64,000 bases of DNA from Conchocele bisecta (GCA_029237695.1 CM055279.1:56369530-56433529), one strand, 5' to 3'. Numbered from the stretch's first letter, positions 46,761-57,783 are shown. Notes: generated by a model not told the origin, from the letters alone. Translations and numbers: made by a program.

Positions 46761-47816
46761 GTCGAGCCGCTTGCGGAAAGCGAGACATAGTGATCACAAT
46801 GACGTCCGGTGTGTTTTTAAATACCTTATATCTCTGCAGTCCTAAGTCACATTGACTTGAAACACCCACTCATGCGGTGGCCCCTGTGCCCAAGGTCAAG
46901 GTCAAATGACTTAGAAGTTTGTGTTAATTTTGTCAAAAGTTGCTTTAAAGTTTTCAGATACCTACTATCTCTGTAACCGTAAGTCGGATTTGCTTGAAAC
47001 TTTTTATTTGTATTGGTCATCATCCATATATTCATTCTGTGTCCCACTCATGCGGCACCTGTGCTCCTAGGTCAAGGTCAAATGACTTAGAAGTTTGCAT
47101 AAAAGTTTCTGTCAAAATTTGCGTTAAAGTTTTCACATATCTACTATCTCTGTAACCGTGAGTCATATTTGCTTGAAACTTCTTATGTTGGGCATCATCC
47201 ATATATTCATTCTGTGTCCCACTCATGCGGCCCCTGTGTCCCAAGGTCAAGGCCAAATGAAGTTTGCGTTATTAAAAAATCTGCGTTACAGTTTTTACAT
47301 ACCGTACATCTCAACAATTGTTACTCCAATTTACTTCCAATTCCATAGCCTGCCCATGTGGTGCACATGCCCAAGGTCAAATGACTTTGTGTTAAAGTTT
47401 TTACGTACCTTATATCTCAACAACACTTACTCGGATTGACTTCCAACATCCAATACTTCTTATTCATCATCCATATTTTCATTATATAGCCTGCCCATGT
47501 GATCCACATGCCCAAGGTCAAGGTCAAATGACTTTGAAATTTGTGTTAAAGTGTTTTTCATACCTTATATCTCCACAACACTTACTTTGATTTACTTCAA
47601 ACTTCAGATATAATTATTTATTAGCTTCCATATTTTCATTCTATAGCCCACCCATGCGGCCCACATGCCTAAGATCAAGGTCAAATGACTTTAAAATGTG
47701 TGTTAAAGCTTTTACATACCTTATATCTCCACAACCCTTAATTCAAACTTCAAATAAATACACTCTGAGACCATCAAATGTCTCGGCGGGCTCGACATGC
47801 TGGCCGCGGCCATCTG
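46761..47816. mobile_element. TIR element, about 1.05-kb copy with internal repeats
   Basis: The left end GTCGAGCCGC (one C fewer) and right end GCGGGCTCGAC at 47786-47796 with the CCGCGGCCATCTGG tail belong to the same family as 2679-2939. The interior is about five or six diverged repeats of AAAGTTTT-ACATACCTTATATCTC, ACTTC-AAACTTC, CATATATTCATTCTGTG and CCCAAGGTCAAGGTCAAATG, roughly 150-190 bp each. No ORF. Confidence 0.8.
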
Positions 47817-47895
47817 GTAATGTATTTGTCTTGTTTACATTTGTGCTACACTAGTGTATTATGATGTTAATACACTGTGTTATTATATTACAAAA

Positions 47896-48350
47896 GCCCA
47901 TGTTATGCAACAACACACATTCAGAGCACATTTAATACTGGTTAAGCCCAAAATTGGCTTTTGACAGTCGGACTACATGGTGTGCCAGCGTCGGTGCCAC
48001 AGATGCATCACAGTAGTTATGATGTCTCATGCGCCAGATGTCTGTCTAAGTTCTTTAGGACCATCTGAAATTGTTATCCACAGACACACGCTGTATCTCA
48101 TAGTCAAGATGACCGCGGCCATATTGAAATTATGGCTGACAATATTTAAGCTTAGTTCAAATTCAATTAAACTTGTGAATCCAATTATAGTGTTGTATGC
48201 AAGCTTCTAACGATCGTGGAGAAATTAATATAAAATATATCAGTTATATGTAAATTCCAAGATGGCCGCCGTCAACCATATTGGAAACTAGAAAATGTGT
48301 TCATAGAACACCGATGCCCCACCTATCGCTTTGATAATAAATGAGGCAAA
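47896..48350. other. Intron with ATGGCCGCC-type cores, no gene
   Basis: Contains CAAGATGACCGCGGCCAT (48104) and CAAGATGGCCGCC (48260), with flanks resembling 52680-52930. No coding seen. Confidence 0.5.
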
Positions 48351-48900
48351 GTCGAAAAGGGTAGATAATCCATGACCCGCGGGTTGAATAAAAAATCAAA
48401 ATAAACTTTGCGCATCTACGGTACTAATTATAAGAAAGCTACATACCAAGTTTCAGGTGCGTAGCTATTAAGGTTTAACAGTTTTATGACTTACAAGCCA
48501 AAATTGGAAAATTCTAAGTCGAAAAAGGGGAGATAATCCATGACCCCGGGATCGAATCAAAAATCGAAATAAACTTTGCACATCTACTCGTGATAAGGAA
48601 GCTACACATCAAGTTTCAGGTCTGTAGCTATTACGGTTTAAAAGTTTTACTACTTACAAGCCAAAATTTGAAAATTATAAGTCGAAAAGGGGGAGATAAT
48701 CCATGACCCCGGGGTTGACTCAAAAATCGAAATACACTTTGCGCATTTAATCATCATAAGGAAGCTCCATACCAAGTGTCAGGCCTGTAGCTAGTACGGT
48801 TTAAAAAATGTACGACTTACAAGGTTGGTGACGGACGGAAGGACGAATGGACGCGGCCGTCGGACGGGACGGACGGACAAGGGTAACACTAAATGTCCCT
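48351..48900 (+). repeat. Three tandem units of about 165 bp with a (GACG)n end
   Basis: GTCGAAAA marks units at 48351, 48518 and 48681 (167, 163 bp). Each has GAGATAATCCATGACCC, AATCGAAATAAACTTTGC, CCAAGTTTCAGG and GACTTACAAGCC. The end has GACGGACGGA-type runs followed by CTAAATGTCCCTTCCAC and GTGGGGCATAAA, apparently the terminus of a repetitive element. Confidence 0.9.
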
Positions 48901-49578
48901 TCCACTATCATGGTGGGGCATAAATAGTGACCCACTGTATATAAGTTTAGCTAAATGTCAATACAAGTAATGATTTAAATTTCTTCTGTTATATGCAAGT
49001 TTCTAAGGGTCATTTAGGAATTTAAGTTTTGCTAAATTTCAATAAAAGTAATGTTATAAATTTCTTCTGCTATTTACAGGTTCTATTGGTCATGGGAAGT
49101 GAATATCTGATATTGAAGTTGTATCTCAAATTCAAGATGGCCGCTGGTGGCCTTATTGGTAAAATATACTGACACTTTATATATTTAGTGAATTTTCACT
49201 GATATAGAACTACACATGGGTCATAGAACACTGAATTACAGAATTAAGAAGTTGAATCTCGAATAAAAAATGGCCGCCATAAGTAACTTTTTAACAAAAA
49301 CAATTAAATCCGAGCTTGCAAACTGTTCGTCGTAGATGCTATTATAAAACATGTGTTCCATCTATAGGCAGTTTTCAGTTGAAATAAATGAATTGAGAAA
49401 TACAAGGATTTATTTTTAAAAGGATACTAAACATCGCGTTTTCTCGGAAAACCTAGTGTGCCTATCACATGCTATGTTTATTTGGGATGATTCAGTTGAC
49501 GCATTCGCGACTCGCTATCTTACAAATTGAATACCAGTTGACGCAGGATTAAGCGATGTAGCGAATTTGCGCCTATTC
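48901..49578. other. Intron with scattered ATGGCCGCC cores
   Basis: Cores at about 49138 and 49268, no ORF of interest. It resembles decayed parts of the arm-type repeats, but spacing is irregular. Confidence 0.45.
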
Positions 49579-49920
49579 GAAAATGGCTAAAATGCAATAT
49601 TGAAGATATGAAACAGAAAATGTGCATATGTCTTGCTTAAAAATAGTCTATCCTATCAGGAAATGATTAATCTTGTAATTACAAAAGGAATCACCTAAAT
49701 ATAGCAAGAAATAAAAAACAAATAGTAGTGCGAGAAGCAACTGGCTATTTGTTTAGCGAAAACACCTAAAATACAATATTGATGGTGTTATACTATTAAG
49801 GATATGACACAGAAAATTTATATGTTTCTTCCTTAAAAGTAGTCGAGAAATGGTTAATCTTGTTACTACAAAAGAATCATCCAAATATAGCAAGAAATAA
49901 AAAACTAGTAGCTAGCGTGA
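49579..49920 (+). repeat. Diverged tandem duplication, about 185 bp
   Basis: Both halves have CTAAAAT-CAATATTGA, GATATGA-ACAGAAAAT, GGTTAATCTTGTTACTAC-type words and CAAATATAGCAAGAAATAAA. Confidence 0.8.
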
Positions 49921-50790
49921 GAACTCTGGTGCAAGTTTTGCCATGATTGGCTGGTGAACAATTGTCCCAGTGTCTCGCTTGAATTTAAAGGCACACCAGG
50001 TAACCAACCATAAAGGTTAATACCTTATATAAGGAGTTACCCATATCTGTATATGTCTCTGAGATATATAATAACATATGCAAACAAAACTGAATCTCAA
50101 ATCCAAAATTAGTGTTGATGAAAGGTCAATATTGTCCATCAATCATTCAGAGAAAAAAATGGACTTGCAGCAGTAGAAACACATTTCATAGAAAATAAAA
50201 TGATAATACATAATAGATGTACTTTCTATATCCGGATGATTCCACAAACTTTTATTTTCAGGCAGATTTCACTGTTATAATGTACAGCGGGAACCCTGTA
50301 TTGCACGCTTCACTATAGTACGTGCTCGGTTAGTACACGGTTGTGCCTTGGCTCCCGATTGTTGGGCCTATTTGTATATCAAAATCGTATTAAGTTTTCG
50401 TATTAAAATCGTGTTAAATTTGTAACAGACTATTTCAGAAATTGTGTTAAATTTGCGATTATATTGCTGCCGAAAGCGGTAATGTATTGTTAATTATTGA
50501 TGTGCGATATGTATTATCTGTGTGTGTGTTTGAAGTTAAGATATAAAGGTAGTACATGTATGTACGTACATTAGTACATTAGTTGTTGTGCTTAATTAAA
50601 TAATATGCAGATGATTAAAAAAAATTTATATACATTATGCTTTTTGCTGATCAGGACCTACATTGTTCAAAGGAATAGTATCACCGTCATCTTCCAACTT
50701 CATTTACAACCAATATCACAGTTTCTGTAAATATATTTCATTAAAAATCACACAAGTTTTTGGGTACAAAAACAATATAGGGTTAACTGT
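49921..50790. other. Intron, nothing recognised
   Basis: About 0.9 kb of A+T-rich DNA with no exon, RNA gene or clear repeat. Confidence 0.5.
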
Positions 50791-50933
50791 ATTGTAATTT
50801 TGAAATTTGCGGCGTATATCAGAAAAATGGTAGGTCGGAAAATCTGTTTAATGGCCACGCACTAGCGGAGCCATTAAACATGTTTTCCGACCTATTATTT
50901 TCTGATATACGGCGCAAATTTCAAAATTACAAT
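50791..50933. repeat. 143-bp hairpin with about 62-bp arms
   Basis: The left arm starts ATTGTAATTTTGAAATTTGC and has AGGTCGGAAAA and TTTAATGGC. The right arm is the near-perfect complement (GCCATTAAAC, TTTTCCGACCT, GCAAATTTCAAAATTACAAT). The loop is about 14 bp. Confidence 0.92.
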
Positions 50934-50934
50934 G

Positions 50935-51074
50935 CTGGTAACCTATTTCTAATGCACTCCTTTACTGTTTTGCAAACTTTGTCGAGTCTAGTTGGAAAAA
51001 TCGTACCGGATGGCAAGCTGGTTGAGAGGTCATACTGGATGGATCTCACAAATAAGTTTCTGCGAAGAAAATAG
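50935..51074 (+). CDS. Weak candidate terminal exon
   Basis: Downstream of the hairpin an open frame ends GKIVPDGKLVERSYWMDLTN followed by KFLRRK and TAG at 51072, with AATAAA near 51157. A possible acceptor lies at GAGTCTAG just before TTGGAAAAATCG. The peptide is protein-like but not recognised, and no partner exon was found. Confidence 0.2.
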
Positions 51075-51412
51075 TTCTAACACAATTACAAGATATTAGC
51101 AATGTTTGCATGAATGTATAGACGTTTATTTTGCTGATTTCATTATTTTTCAATAATAAAAGCAATACATTTGTCATTATAATTATAATTGCTGTAATTA
51201 CTACTTTGCGCTTTTAATGTCACTCCAGTGCGATCTCTTAGCAACAATATTTAAATGGCGGCTGTTTGTCAAACTTCATGATGTTGATAAATATTGTGAT
51301 AACTTGTCTTATCATTTGTGATATACTACCATTTGAGATTACACAGGATACATACTTTCTGTTTGTGTGAACGATATATTACTGCCAAAACATATGAAAA
51401 GTGATTACCGAT

Positions 51413-51905
51413 GCATTTGCATTACAAATAAGGTGAACAAAAGTCCTCAGTGAACTTGACATTGGGCGGTCGGATGTGGATCATAATCAAAACAAAGCAC
51501 CATCCATAGACACACAATATGGCCAAATATTATCAAGTGGTTCATGCATTATTGAATAAGAGTTGTCAGAAGACTGGTGGTGCTTTCGTTTAACGAATAT
51601 CAAGAAGCTGTGTGAAAGGAAACAGAAATTAAAAGAAATTTCCCCCAATGTTAAGTTTGCTAAAGCGCTAATATTGCGACATTGGGTTTAGCGAGGGTTT
51701 CAGCGTCGTGGATTTGTCATAGCATAATAGAGAATTATCAGAGAATGTGTTAAGTTTTGTAAAGAAACTAAGTATGTGACCTTAACCTTGGGATCAGCGG
51801 TGTTGGCCAGTCGTGGATATGTCACAGGATGAAAGTAGAGCATTAGAGGAATGCATGTGTGAATTATTAAGAATTTTCGATGAAGGAAATATAAGTTATA
51901 ACATA
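51413..51905 (-). repeat. Left member of an inverted pair of about 0.49 kb
   Basis: The reverse complement of 53513-53992 with few differences. It contains degenerate 166-bp-family monomers (TTATAACTTATATTTCCTTC, TTCACACATGCATTCCTC, CAAGGTTAAGGTCACATAC) followed by an unrelated flank (CTTGATATTCGTTAAACGAA, GTGGTTCATGC, GACCGCCCAATGTCAAG). Next to it, at 51906-51985, lies the element's start GTATACTGGAGTCAGGTCG on the minus strand. Confidence 0.92.
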
Positions 51906-52617
51906 TTACTCTGATGTTAAGTTTTGTGACGGATGGACGCAGGGACGACCTGACTCCAGTATACCCCCACCCACCCCCACAACTCGTTGCAGGATATATG
52001 AATATCAAAACGTTAGGTGAAATGTAACCGAAATTATGACAAATTTCCCCCAACATTAAGTTTATGCAAGCACTAAGACTGTGACATTGACCTTGGGGTT
52101 AGCGGGGGTCTCTGCGTCATTAGAGAAAGGCATGGATGAAATATCCAAATGTTTTGTGAGAGGAAACATAAATTATAAAAAAAATCCCCACCGTTAAGTT
52201 TTCAAATTGTTGACGACGGACGTACGGACGTACTGAAAGGCGCGCTAAAAATGAAAGGTGTTACTAACGCACGCACATACATACAATACGCACGCAAGTA
52301 CATAACTTGACTAACGCTATATCCCCTCTTGCCTATCGGCGAGGGGATAATAAGCTAAATATGTCAATCCCTTTTATAGTTTTTAAATTATGCTCCAGAC
52401 AATGTGGGGAGTAAAAACAGACTATTTAATTATCATGGTCTTAAAGGAACACATTGACGATTTGTGGGGCTTTTATCAATTAGGAAACAACAATAATACA
52501 ATATTAGCATACCATAGACATGTACGATATATACAAAGCATACAGTAGCATAGAAAACATTTCCCCAATAATACATTTTGTATACATATTCAGACTTATC
52601 TAATAGTAGACATGTTA

Positions 52618-52790
52618 AGTGACTTTTGACTTCAAGTCATGATGCAATGGTCCCCTTTGGCATGAAAGTACCTTCGGACCATAGACACTTTTTTGTCCAA
52701 AGACACACACTGAATATCATATTCAAGATGGCCTTCGGCGGCCATCTTGGAAAAAGTGGCCGATAATATGTAAGTTTAACTAAATGTCAA
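52618..52790 (-). repeat. Dispersed repeat with AAGATGGCC inverted core
   Basis: An inverted copy of 16030-16240. The core at 52724-52749 reads CAAGATGGCC ... GGCCATCTTG. The adjacent stretch to 52930 has another core (CAAAATGGCC ... GGCCAT-type) and resembles 48100-48300. Confidence 0.8.
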
Positions 52791-53436
52791 TTAAAGTTAA
52801 AATTCAAATCTCTTCTGTTGCATGCAAGTTTGTAAGAGTCATAGCAGCATTATTATCTAATATAGCAGCCGTATCGCAAATCCAAAATGGCCTCCGACAG
52901 CCATATCGGAAAATGCGGCCAAAAGTTTTTAAGTTTAGCTAAATTTTCAATTAAAGGCTTTATATTTATGTGATTGGTCTGTCTAGCTTCAATGATTCCA
53001 ATAATATGCAATTTCATTGTAAATTGATGAATATAGCAATGTTGGGTCTGAATAGATAGAACATTGCACATTTATGCGTGCAATGTGACAATATTCCATG
53101 TATAAGATAATATGCATTGCAAGTAATACACTATTACACCATGTGCTTGCTTATAATAAAGTGATCAATATGTGACGCTTTATTATACTGTAAACTACCG
53201 ATGGCTGTGGCGACTTACTAGTCGACTCTGACTCTGGTTGTGTTGATCACTCAACTCAAGAGGGATGTTGAATCAGTGGTGGTGGGGGTCAAAACAACCA
53301 CGGTCGATCAATGAAAAAAATGGGTTGCAGAATTATACCATTTAATTCCAAAGATAAACATGGCTATACGGTATCAGGCGAACATTTTTGTTGCAATAAT
53401 TTGATGGTAACGCATAAAAATTAACCCGAAGTTCGA

Positions 53437-53510
53437 CACGATGGGAGGTTGTACAACTCTTACGAAATTTAATTACGGATTAAATTTCGTAGCAGTTGTC
53501 TCCCATCGTG
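53437..53510. repeat. 74-bp hairpin abutting a satellite monomer
   Basis: CACGATGGGAG ... CTTACGAAATTTAAT pairs with ATTAAATTTCGTAG ... CTCCCATCGTG around a 5-bp loop. It joins directly to the monomer copy starting AAATATGTTATAACTTC. Confidence 0.9.
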
Positions 53511-53512
53511 AA

Positions 53513-53992
53513 ATATGTTATAACTTCTATTTCCTTCATCGAAAATTCTTAATAATTCACACATGCATTCCTCTAATGCTCTACTTTCATCATATGACAT
53601 ATCCACGACTGTCCAACCCCACTGATCCCAAGGTTAAGGTCACATACTTAGTTTCTTTACAAAACTTAACACATTCTCTGATAATTCTCTATCATGCTGT
53701 GACAAATCCACGACGCATGAAACCCTCGCTAACCCCAAGGTCAAGGTCAATCTTAGTGCTTTAGCAAACTTAACATTGGGGGAAATTTCTTTTAATTGCT
53801 TCTTGATATTCGTTAAACGAAAGCACCACCAGTCTTCTTACAACTCTTATTCAATAATGCATTAACCACTTGATAATATTTGGCCATATTGTGTGTCTAG
53901 GGATGGTGCTTTGTTTTGATTATGATCCACATCCGACCGCCCAAGGTCAAGTTCACTGAGGACTTGTATTCACCTTATTTGTAATGCAAATG
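53513..53992 (+). repeat. Right member of the inverted pair
   Basis: See 51413-51905. This copy lacks a short stretch after TTCTTTTAATT (TCTGTTTCCTTTCACACAG in the other). The pair encloses about 1.6 kb. Confidence 0.92.
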
Positions 53993-53999
53993 CGTTAAA

Positions 54000-54690
54000 G
54001 TTTGTGACCGCTTTTCGTCTTCTTCTCCCGAACCGCTGCGCCAGTGTTGGTCAAAATTCACAGAGATGACATATGGGTGGGGGGACGTCAGTTTTGTGAA
54101 ATTGAAAGTTGTCGCATAATCCAAGATGGCCGCCGTGGAAGGGTAGGTCAAATTCTTAAAAAAATGTTTTCTGAGAACCGCCAGACCGATTTCAACAAAA
54201 CTTAGCTGGAATGATCAATAGTCAACGCTGTTTCAGATTTGTTAAAATGGTGGTTCCGGGGTCAAACAAATGGCAGGGCCGGAGGGCTCAAGTCAAAAGG
54301 TCATCCTTTTATTAAAGTTTTCCAACGTTTTCTTCTTATGGCCAGTGTTAGTCAAAATTGACAGGGATGATCTATGGGTTGGGCCGTTGGGGAATGTCAG
54401 ATTTGTAAATTTCGTGGGGGGTTGGTTCAACTAAGGGTAAAATTTCACATTTGGTCAAGTCGAAGGTGTTGAGGAGACAATCACTCTTGAGTATTTTTTG
54501 TCAAAATCAGATGATTAGGTCATCCAAGATGGCCACTGAAAGGTCAAATCGGTATCTTTTTATTAGAGCCGATTCTGGCCAAACTTCATATTATTGTCTT
54601 TCAGTGAAACATTTACAGATTTTTTTTAATTGGAGATCGTCACATAATCCAAGATGGCCGCCGTATAAAGTTGGACAAAATATATTATTT
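54000..54690 (+). repeat. CATGAACCG/AAAATGGTGAC-family repeat block
   Basis: Two to three diverged units with CCGAACCGC, TGGTCAAAATTCACAG, ATAATCCAAGATGGCCGCCG, AACAAAACTTAGCTGGAATG and TTAAAATGGTGG. It is the same family as 7600-8180 and the inner arms of the 31.9-35.5 kb palindrome. It ends about 40 bp before the ShKT exon. Confidence 0.8.
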
Positions 54691-54729
54691 TCGTTTAACG
54701 GTGCCAGTTATTGTTATATCTATTTCCAG

Positions 54730-55001
54730 TTAACTGTCCAGTGGAAGACAATTGGATCTGTGGGCGCGACTGGTCACCCCAGTTCTGTAATCTATACGCC
54801 AATGTTCCTGACGAATGTCCCCATATGTGTGGTCTATGTGGCGGTAAGTCAGATTGCTACAGCAATCAGTACACATGTCATAATGAAGGCGGCAACAGCG
54901 TCAACAATTTACAAATTTATAACTCCACTGGCGCTGGGCCCAGGTCCACCAAATGTCATACATGCCTTGTGGGCGGCTGGTCGGGAACATGCGAAGGGTA
55001 A
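54730..55001 (+). CDS. ShKT module exon, possibly terminal
   Basis: Acceptor TCTATTTCCAG. In the phase left by the EGF exon it encodes L-NCPVEDNWICGRDWSPQFC then NLYANVPDECPHMCGLCG. Six cysteines spaced C-x7-C-x8-C-x9-C-x3-C-x2-C fit the ShKT domain, a small disulfide fold common in secreted invertebrate proteins and related to ion-channel-blocking peptides. Two endings are possible. A good donor (GGCG/GTAAGT) at 54843 would give a 114-bp phase 1-1 exon with more exons downstream. Or the frame reads on through a Cys-containing stretch (SDCYSNQYTCHNEGGN, GGWSGTCEG) to TAA at 54999. The end of the longer form overlaps a dispersed repeat. Confidence 0.85.
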
Positions 55002-55210
55002 ATTTAACAATGAGATTCATCCTTACAGGAATCCTGATATCCCTGGTTTTGCCCTCGGCTATATTATATTTTCTGGCTGTTTTATTACTTGAGATTTGAA
55101 TCTGGTTATACCAATTATAAAAGTAGTAAGATTAATACTAATCCTAAGTTATTCTGGTGTGCTGAAGATCTGGTGCTAGATCAGATTATTCTAATTTCAG
55201 GGCTGAATAT
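54970..55210 (+). repeat. GGTCGGG repeat, diverged copy
   Basis: Shares GGTCGGG, TCATCCTTACAGGAATC, GTAAGATTAATACTAATCC and GATCTGGTGCTAGATCAGAT-type words with 43285-43520 and 46350-46612. Its first 30 bases coincide with the end of the open frame after the ShKT module and provide its stop codon. Confidence 0.75.
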
Positions 55211-55249
55211 ATCATTGATATGCCCCCGTGAATGGTGAGGGGTGCATAT

Positions 55250-55805
55250 AGTGTTACCGGTGTCCCTATGTCCAGTCCCATACGTCCCGCTCGGGTAAAT
55301 TTCTTATAAGTTCTGTTTCCTTTCATGTAGCTGCTTCATATATCACACATATGTTCCTCTGATGGTCCTCTATCATGCCCCCGTCATATGACGGTATACG
55401 ACCTTAGCTGTTGGTGGGATGGTAAACCCTTACACTTTTCCTCTATCATGCTGTGACAAACCCACAATCCTTGGGCCCCCACTAAACCCAAGGTCAAGGT
55501 CACATACTTAGTGCTTGTCAAAACCTTAACGCTCGGGTACATGTCTTATAATTTCCTTGCACGGATCTGCTTGATATTTGACACACGCATTCTTCTACTA
55601 GTCCTCTACCGCCCTGTCATAAATCCGCAATCACAAATCCACAATCGTCCCGCTCCCACTGAGCCCAGTGTCAAGGTCACATACTTGGTCCGTTCAAAAC
55701 CTTAACGCTTGGGTAAATGTCTTGTAATTTGTGCCCTTGCAAGGATCTGCTTTATATTTCACATACACATTGCTCTAATGGTCCTCTACCGTCCCCTGAC
55801 AAATG
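55250..55805 (+). repeat. Degenerate satellite-family monomers
   Basis: Three diverged units with GGTAAATTTCTTATAAGTTC-type starts, GGATCTGCTT-ATATTTCACA, GGTCCTCTACC-GTC and CAAGGTCACATACTTAGT. A SINE-tail-like phrase CGACCTTAGCTGTTGG is at 55391. Confidence 0.75.
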
Positions 55806-57783
55806 TAGGGGGGTATACTGGAGTCAGGTTGTCCGTCCGTCCGTCCGTCCGTCCGTCCGTCCGTCCGTCCGTCCGTCCGTCCGGGCACACATACAGGGTC
55901 TTAGGTGGTTAGAGGCGTGGCCTAAGACAAAAGAATACAATAGATTTATTCCGTTGACCACTTAAGCCTATTGTTCCTTAGGTGGTCATTCCTTTGATCT
56001 TTTATATAGTAAAAACCACCTAAGGGATGTCACGTAAGGACGTCCGTCCGTCCGTCCGTCCGTCCGTCCGGGCCAACATCGGGGGTTTAGGAGCTTAGGG
56101 TAAGGGTTAGTACCTTTGATCTCTTTGATATTGTCGGTGCCTCGTAAATTCAGGAGCTAACTCTTTGATATTTAGGAGCTAACCCTTTGGTCTTTTATAT
56201 AGCTCATAACTCCCAAATGTTTGAACCGTCCGTCCGTCCGTCCGTCCGTCCGTCCGTCCGTCCGTCCGTCCGTCCGTCCGTCCGTCCGTCCGTCCGTCCG
56301 TCCGTCCGTCCGTCCGTCCGTCCGTCCGTCCGTCCGTCCGTCCGTCCGCCGGCCAACATCGGGGGTTTAGGAGCTTAGGGTAAGGGTTAGTACCTTTGAT
56401 CTCTTTGATATTGTCGGTGCCTCGTAAATTTAGGAGCTAACTCTTTGATATTTAGGAGCTAACCCTTTGATCTTTTATATAGCGGTGCCTCATAACTCCC
56501 AAATGTTTGAACGTCCGTCCCGTCCGTCCGTCCGTCCGTCCCGCCGTCCGTCCGTCCGTCCGTCCGTCCGTCCGTCCGGGCCAACATCGGGGGTTTAGGA
56601 GCTTAGGGTAAGGGTTAGTACCTTTGATCTCTTTGATTGTCGGTGCCTCGTAAATTTAGAGCTAACTCTTTGATATTTAGGAGCTAAACCCTTTGATCTT
56701 TTATATAGCGGTGCCTCATAACTCCCAAAATGTTTAGAACGTCCGTCCGTCCGACCGTCCGTCCGTCCGTCCGTCCGTCGTCCGTAATCCGTCCCGTCCT
56801 CCGTCCGTCCGACCGTCCGTCCGTCCGTCCGTCCGTCCGTCCGTCCGTCCGTCCGTCCGTCCGTCCGTCCGTCCGTCCGTCCGTCCGTCCGTCCGTCCGT
56901 CCGTCCCGTCCGTCCGTCCCGTCCGTCCGTCCTCCGTCCGTCCCGTCCTCCGTCCGTCCGTCCCGTCCCCGTCCGTCCGTCCGTCCGTCCGTCCGTCCGT
57001 CCTCCGTCCGTCTCCGTCCGTCCGTCCGTCCGTCCGTCCGTCCGTCCGTCCGTCCGTCCGTCCGTCCGTCCGTCCGTCCGTCCGTCCGTCCGTCCGTCCG
57101 TCCGTCCGTCCGTCCGTCCTCCGTCCGTCCCGTCCCCCTCCGTCCGTCCCGTCCTCCGTCCGTCCGTCCGTCCGTCCGTCCGTCCGTCCCGTCCGTCCGT
57201 CCGTCCGTCCGTCCGTCCGTCCGTCCGTCCGTCCGTCCGTCCGTCCGTCCGTCCGTCCGTCCGTCCGTCCGTCCGTCCGTCCGTCCGTCCGTCCGTCCGT
57301 CCGTCCGTCCGTCCGTCCGTCCGTCCGTCCGTCCGTCCGTCCGTCCGTCCGTCCGGGCCAACATCGGGGTTTAGGAGCTTAGGGTAAGGGTTAGTACCTT
57401 TGATCTCTTTGATATTGTCGGTGCCTCGTAAATTCAGGAGCTAACTCTTTGATATTTAGGAGCTAACCCTTTGATCTTTTATATAGCGGTGCCTCATAAC
57501 CCAAATGTTTGAACGTCCGTCCGTCCAACCGTCCGTCCGTCCGTCCGTCCGTCCGTCCGTCCGTTCCGTCCGTCCGTCCGTCCGTCCGTCCGTCCGTCCG
57601 TCCGTCCGTCCGTCCGTCCGTCCGTCCGTCCGTCCGTCCGTCCGTCCGTCCGTCCGTCCGTCCGTCCGTCCGTCCGTCCGTCCGTCCGTCCGTCCGTCCG
57701 TCCGTCCGTCCGTCCGTCCGTCCGTCCGTCCGTCCGTCCGTCCGTCCGTCCGTCCGTCCGTCCGTCCGTCCGTCCGTCCGTCA
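55806..57783. repeat. (CCGT)n expansion alternating with a spacer of about 160 bp
   Basis: It starts with GGGGGTATACTGGAGTCAGG, the element start also seen at 51960-51985. Then (GTCC)n blocks lie at 55832-55883, 56040-56069, 56224-56348, 56513-56578, 56740-57355 and 57514-57781. Between them a spacer of 154-164 bp recurs four times (GGGCCAACATCGGGGGTTTA, TTAGGGTAAGGGTTAG, GGAGCTAACTCTTTGATATT, TTTATATAGCGGTGCC, CCAAATGTTTGAAC). The first interval (55884-56039) is only distantly similar. The long SVRP/GRTD frames are translations of the 4-bp repeat, not genes. Confidence 0.95.

Noticed and set aside
56090..56115. TTAGGGTAAGGGTTAG as evidence of a telomere or internal telomere repeat
   Set aside because: It is a single degenerate run repeated only because the spacer is repeated; no (TTAGGG)n array is present.
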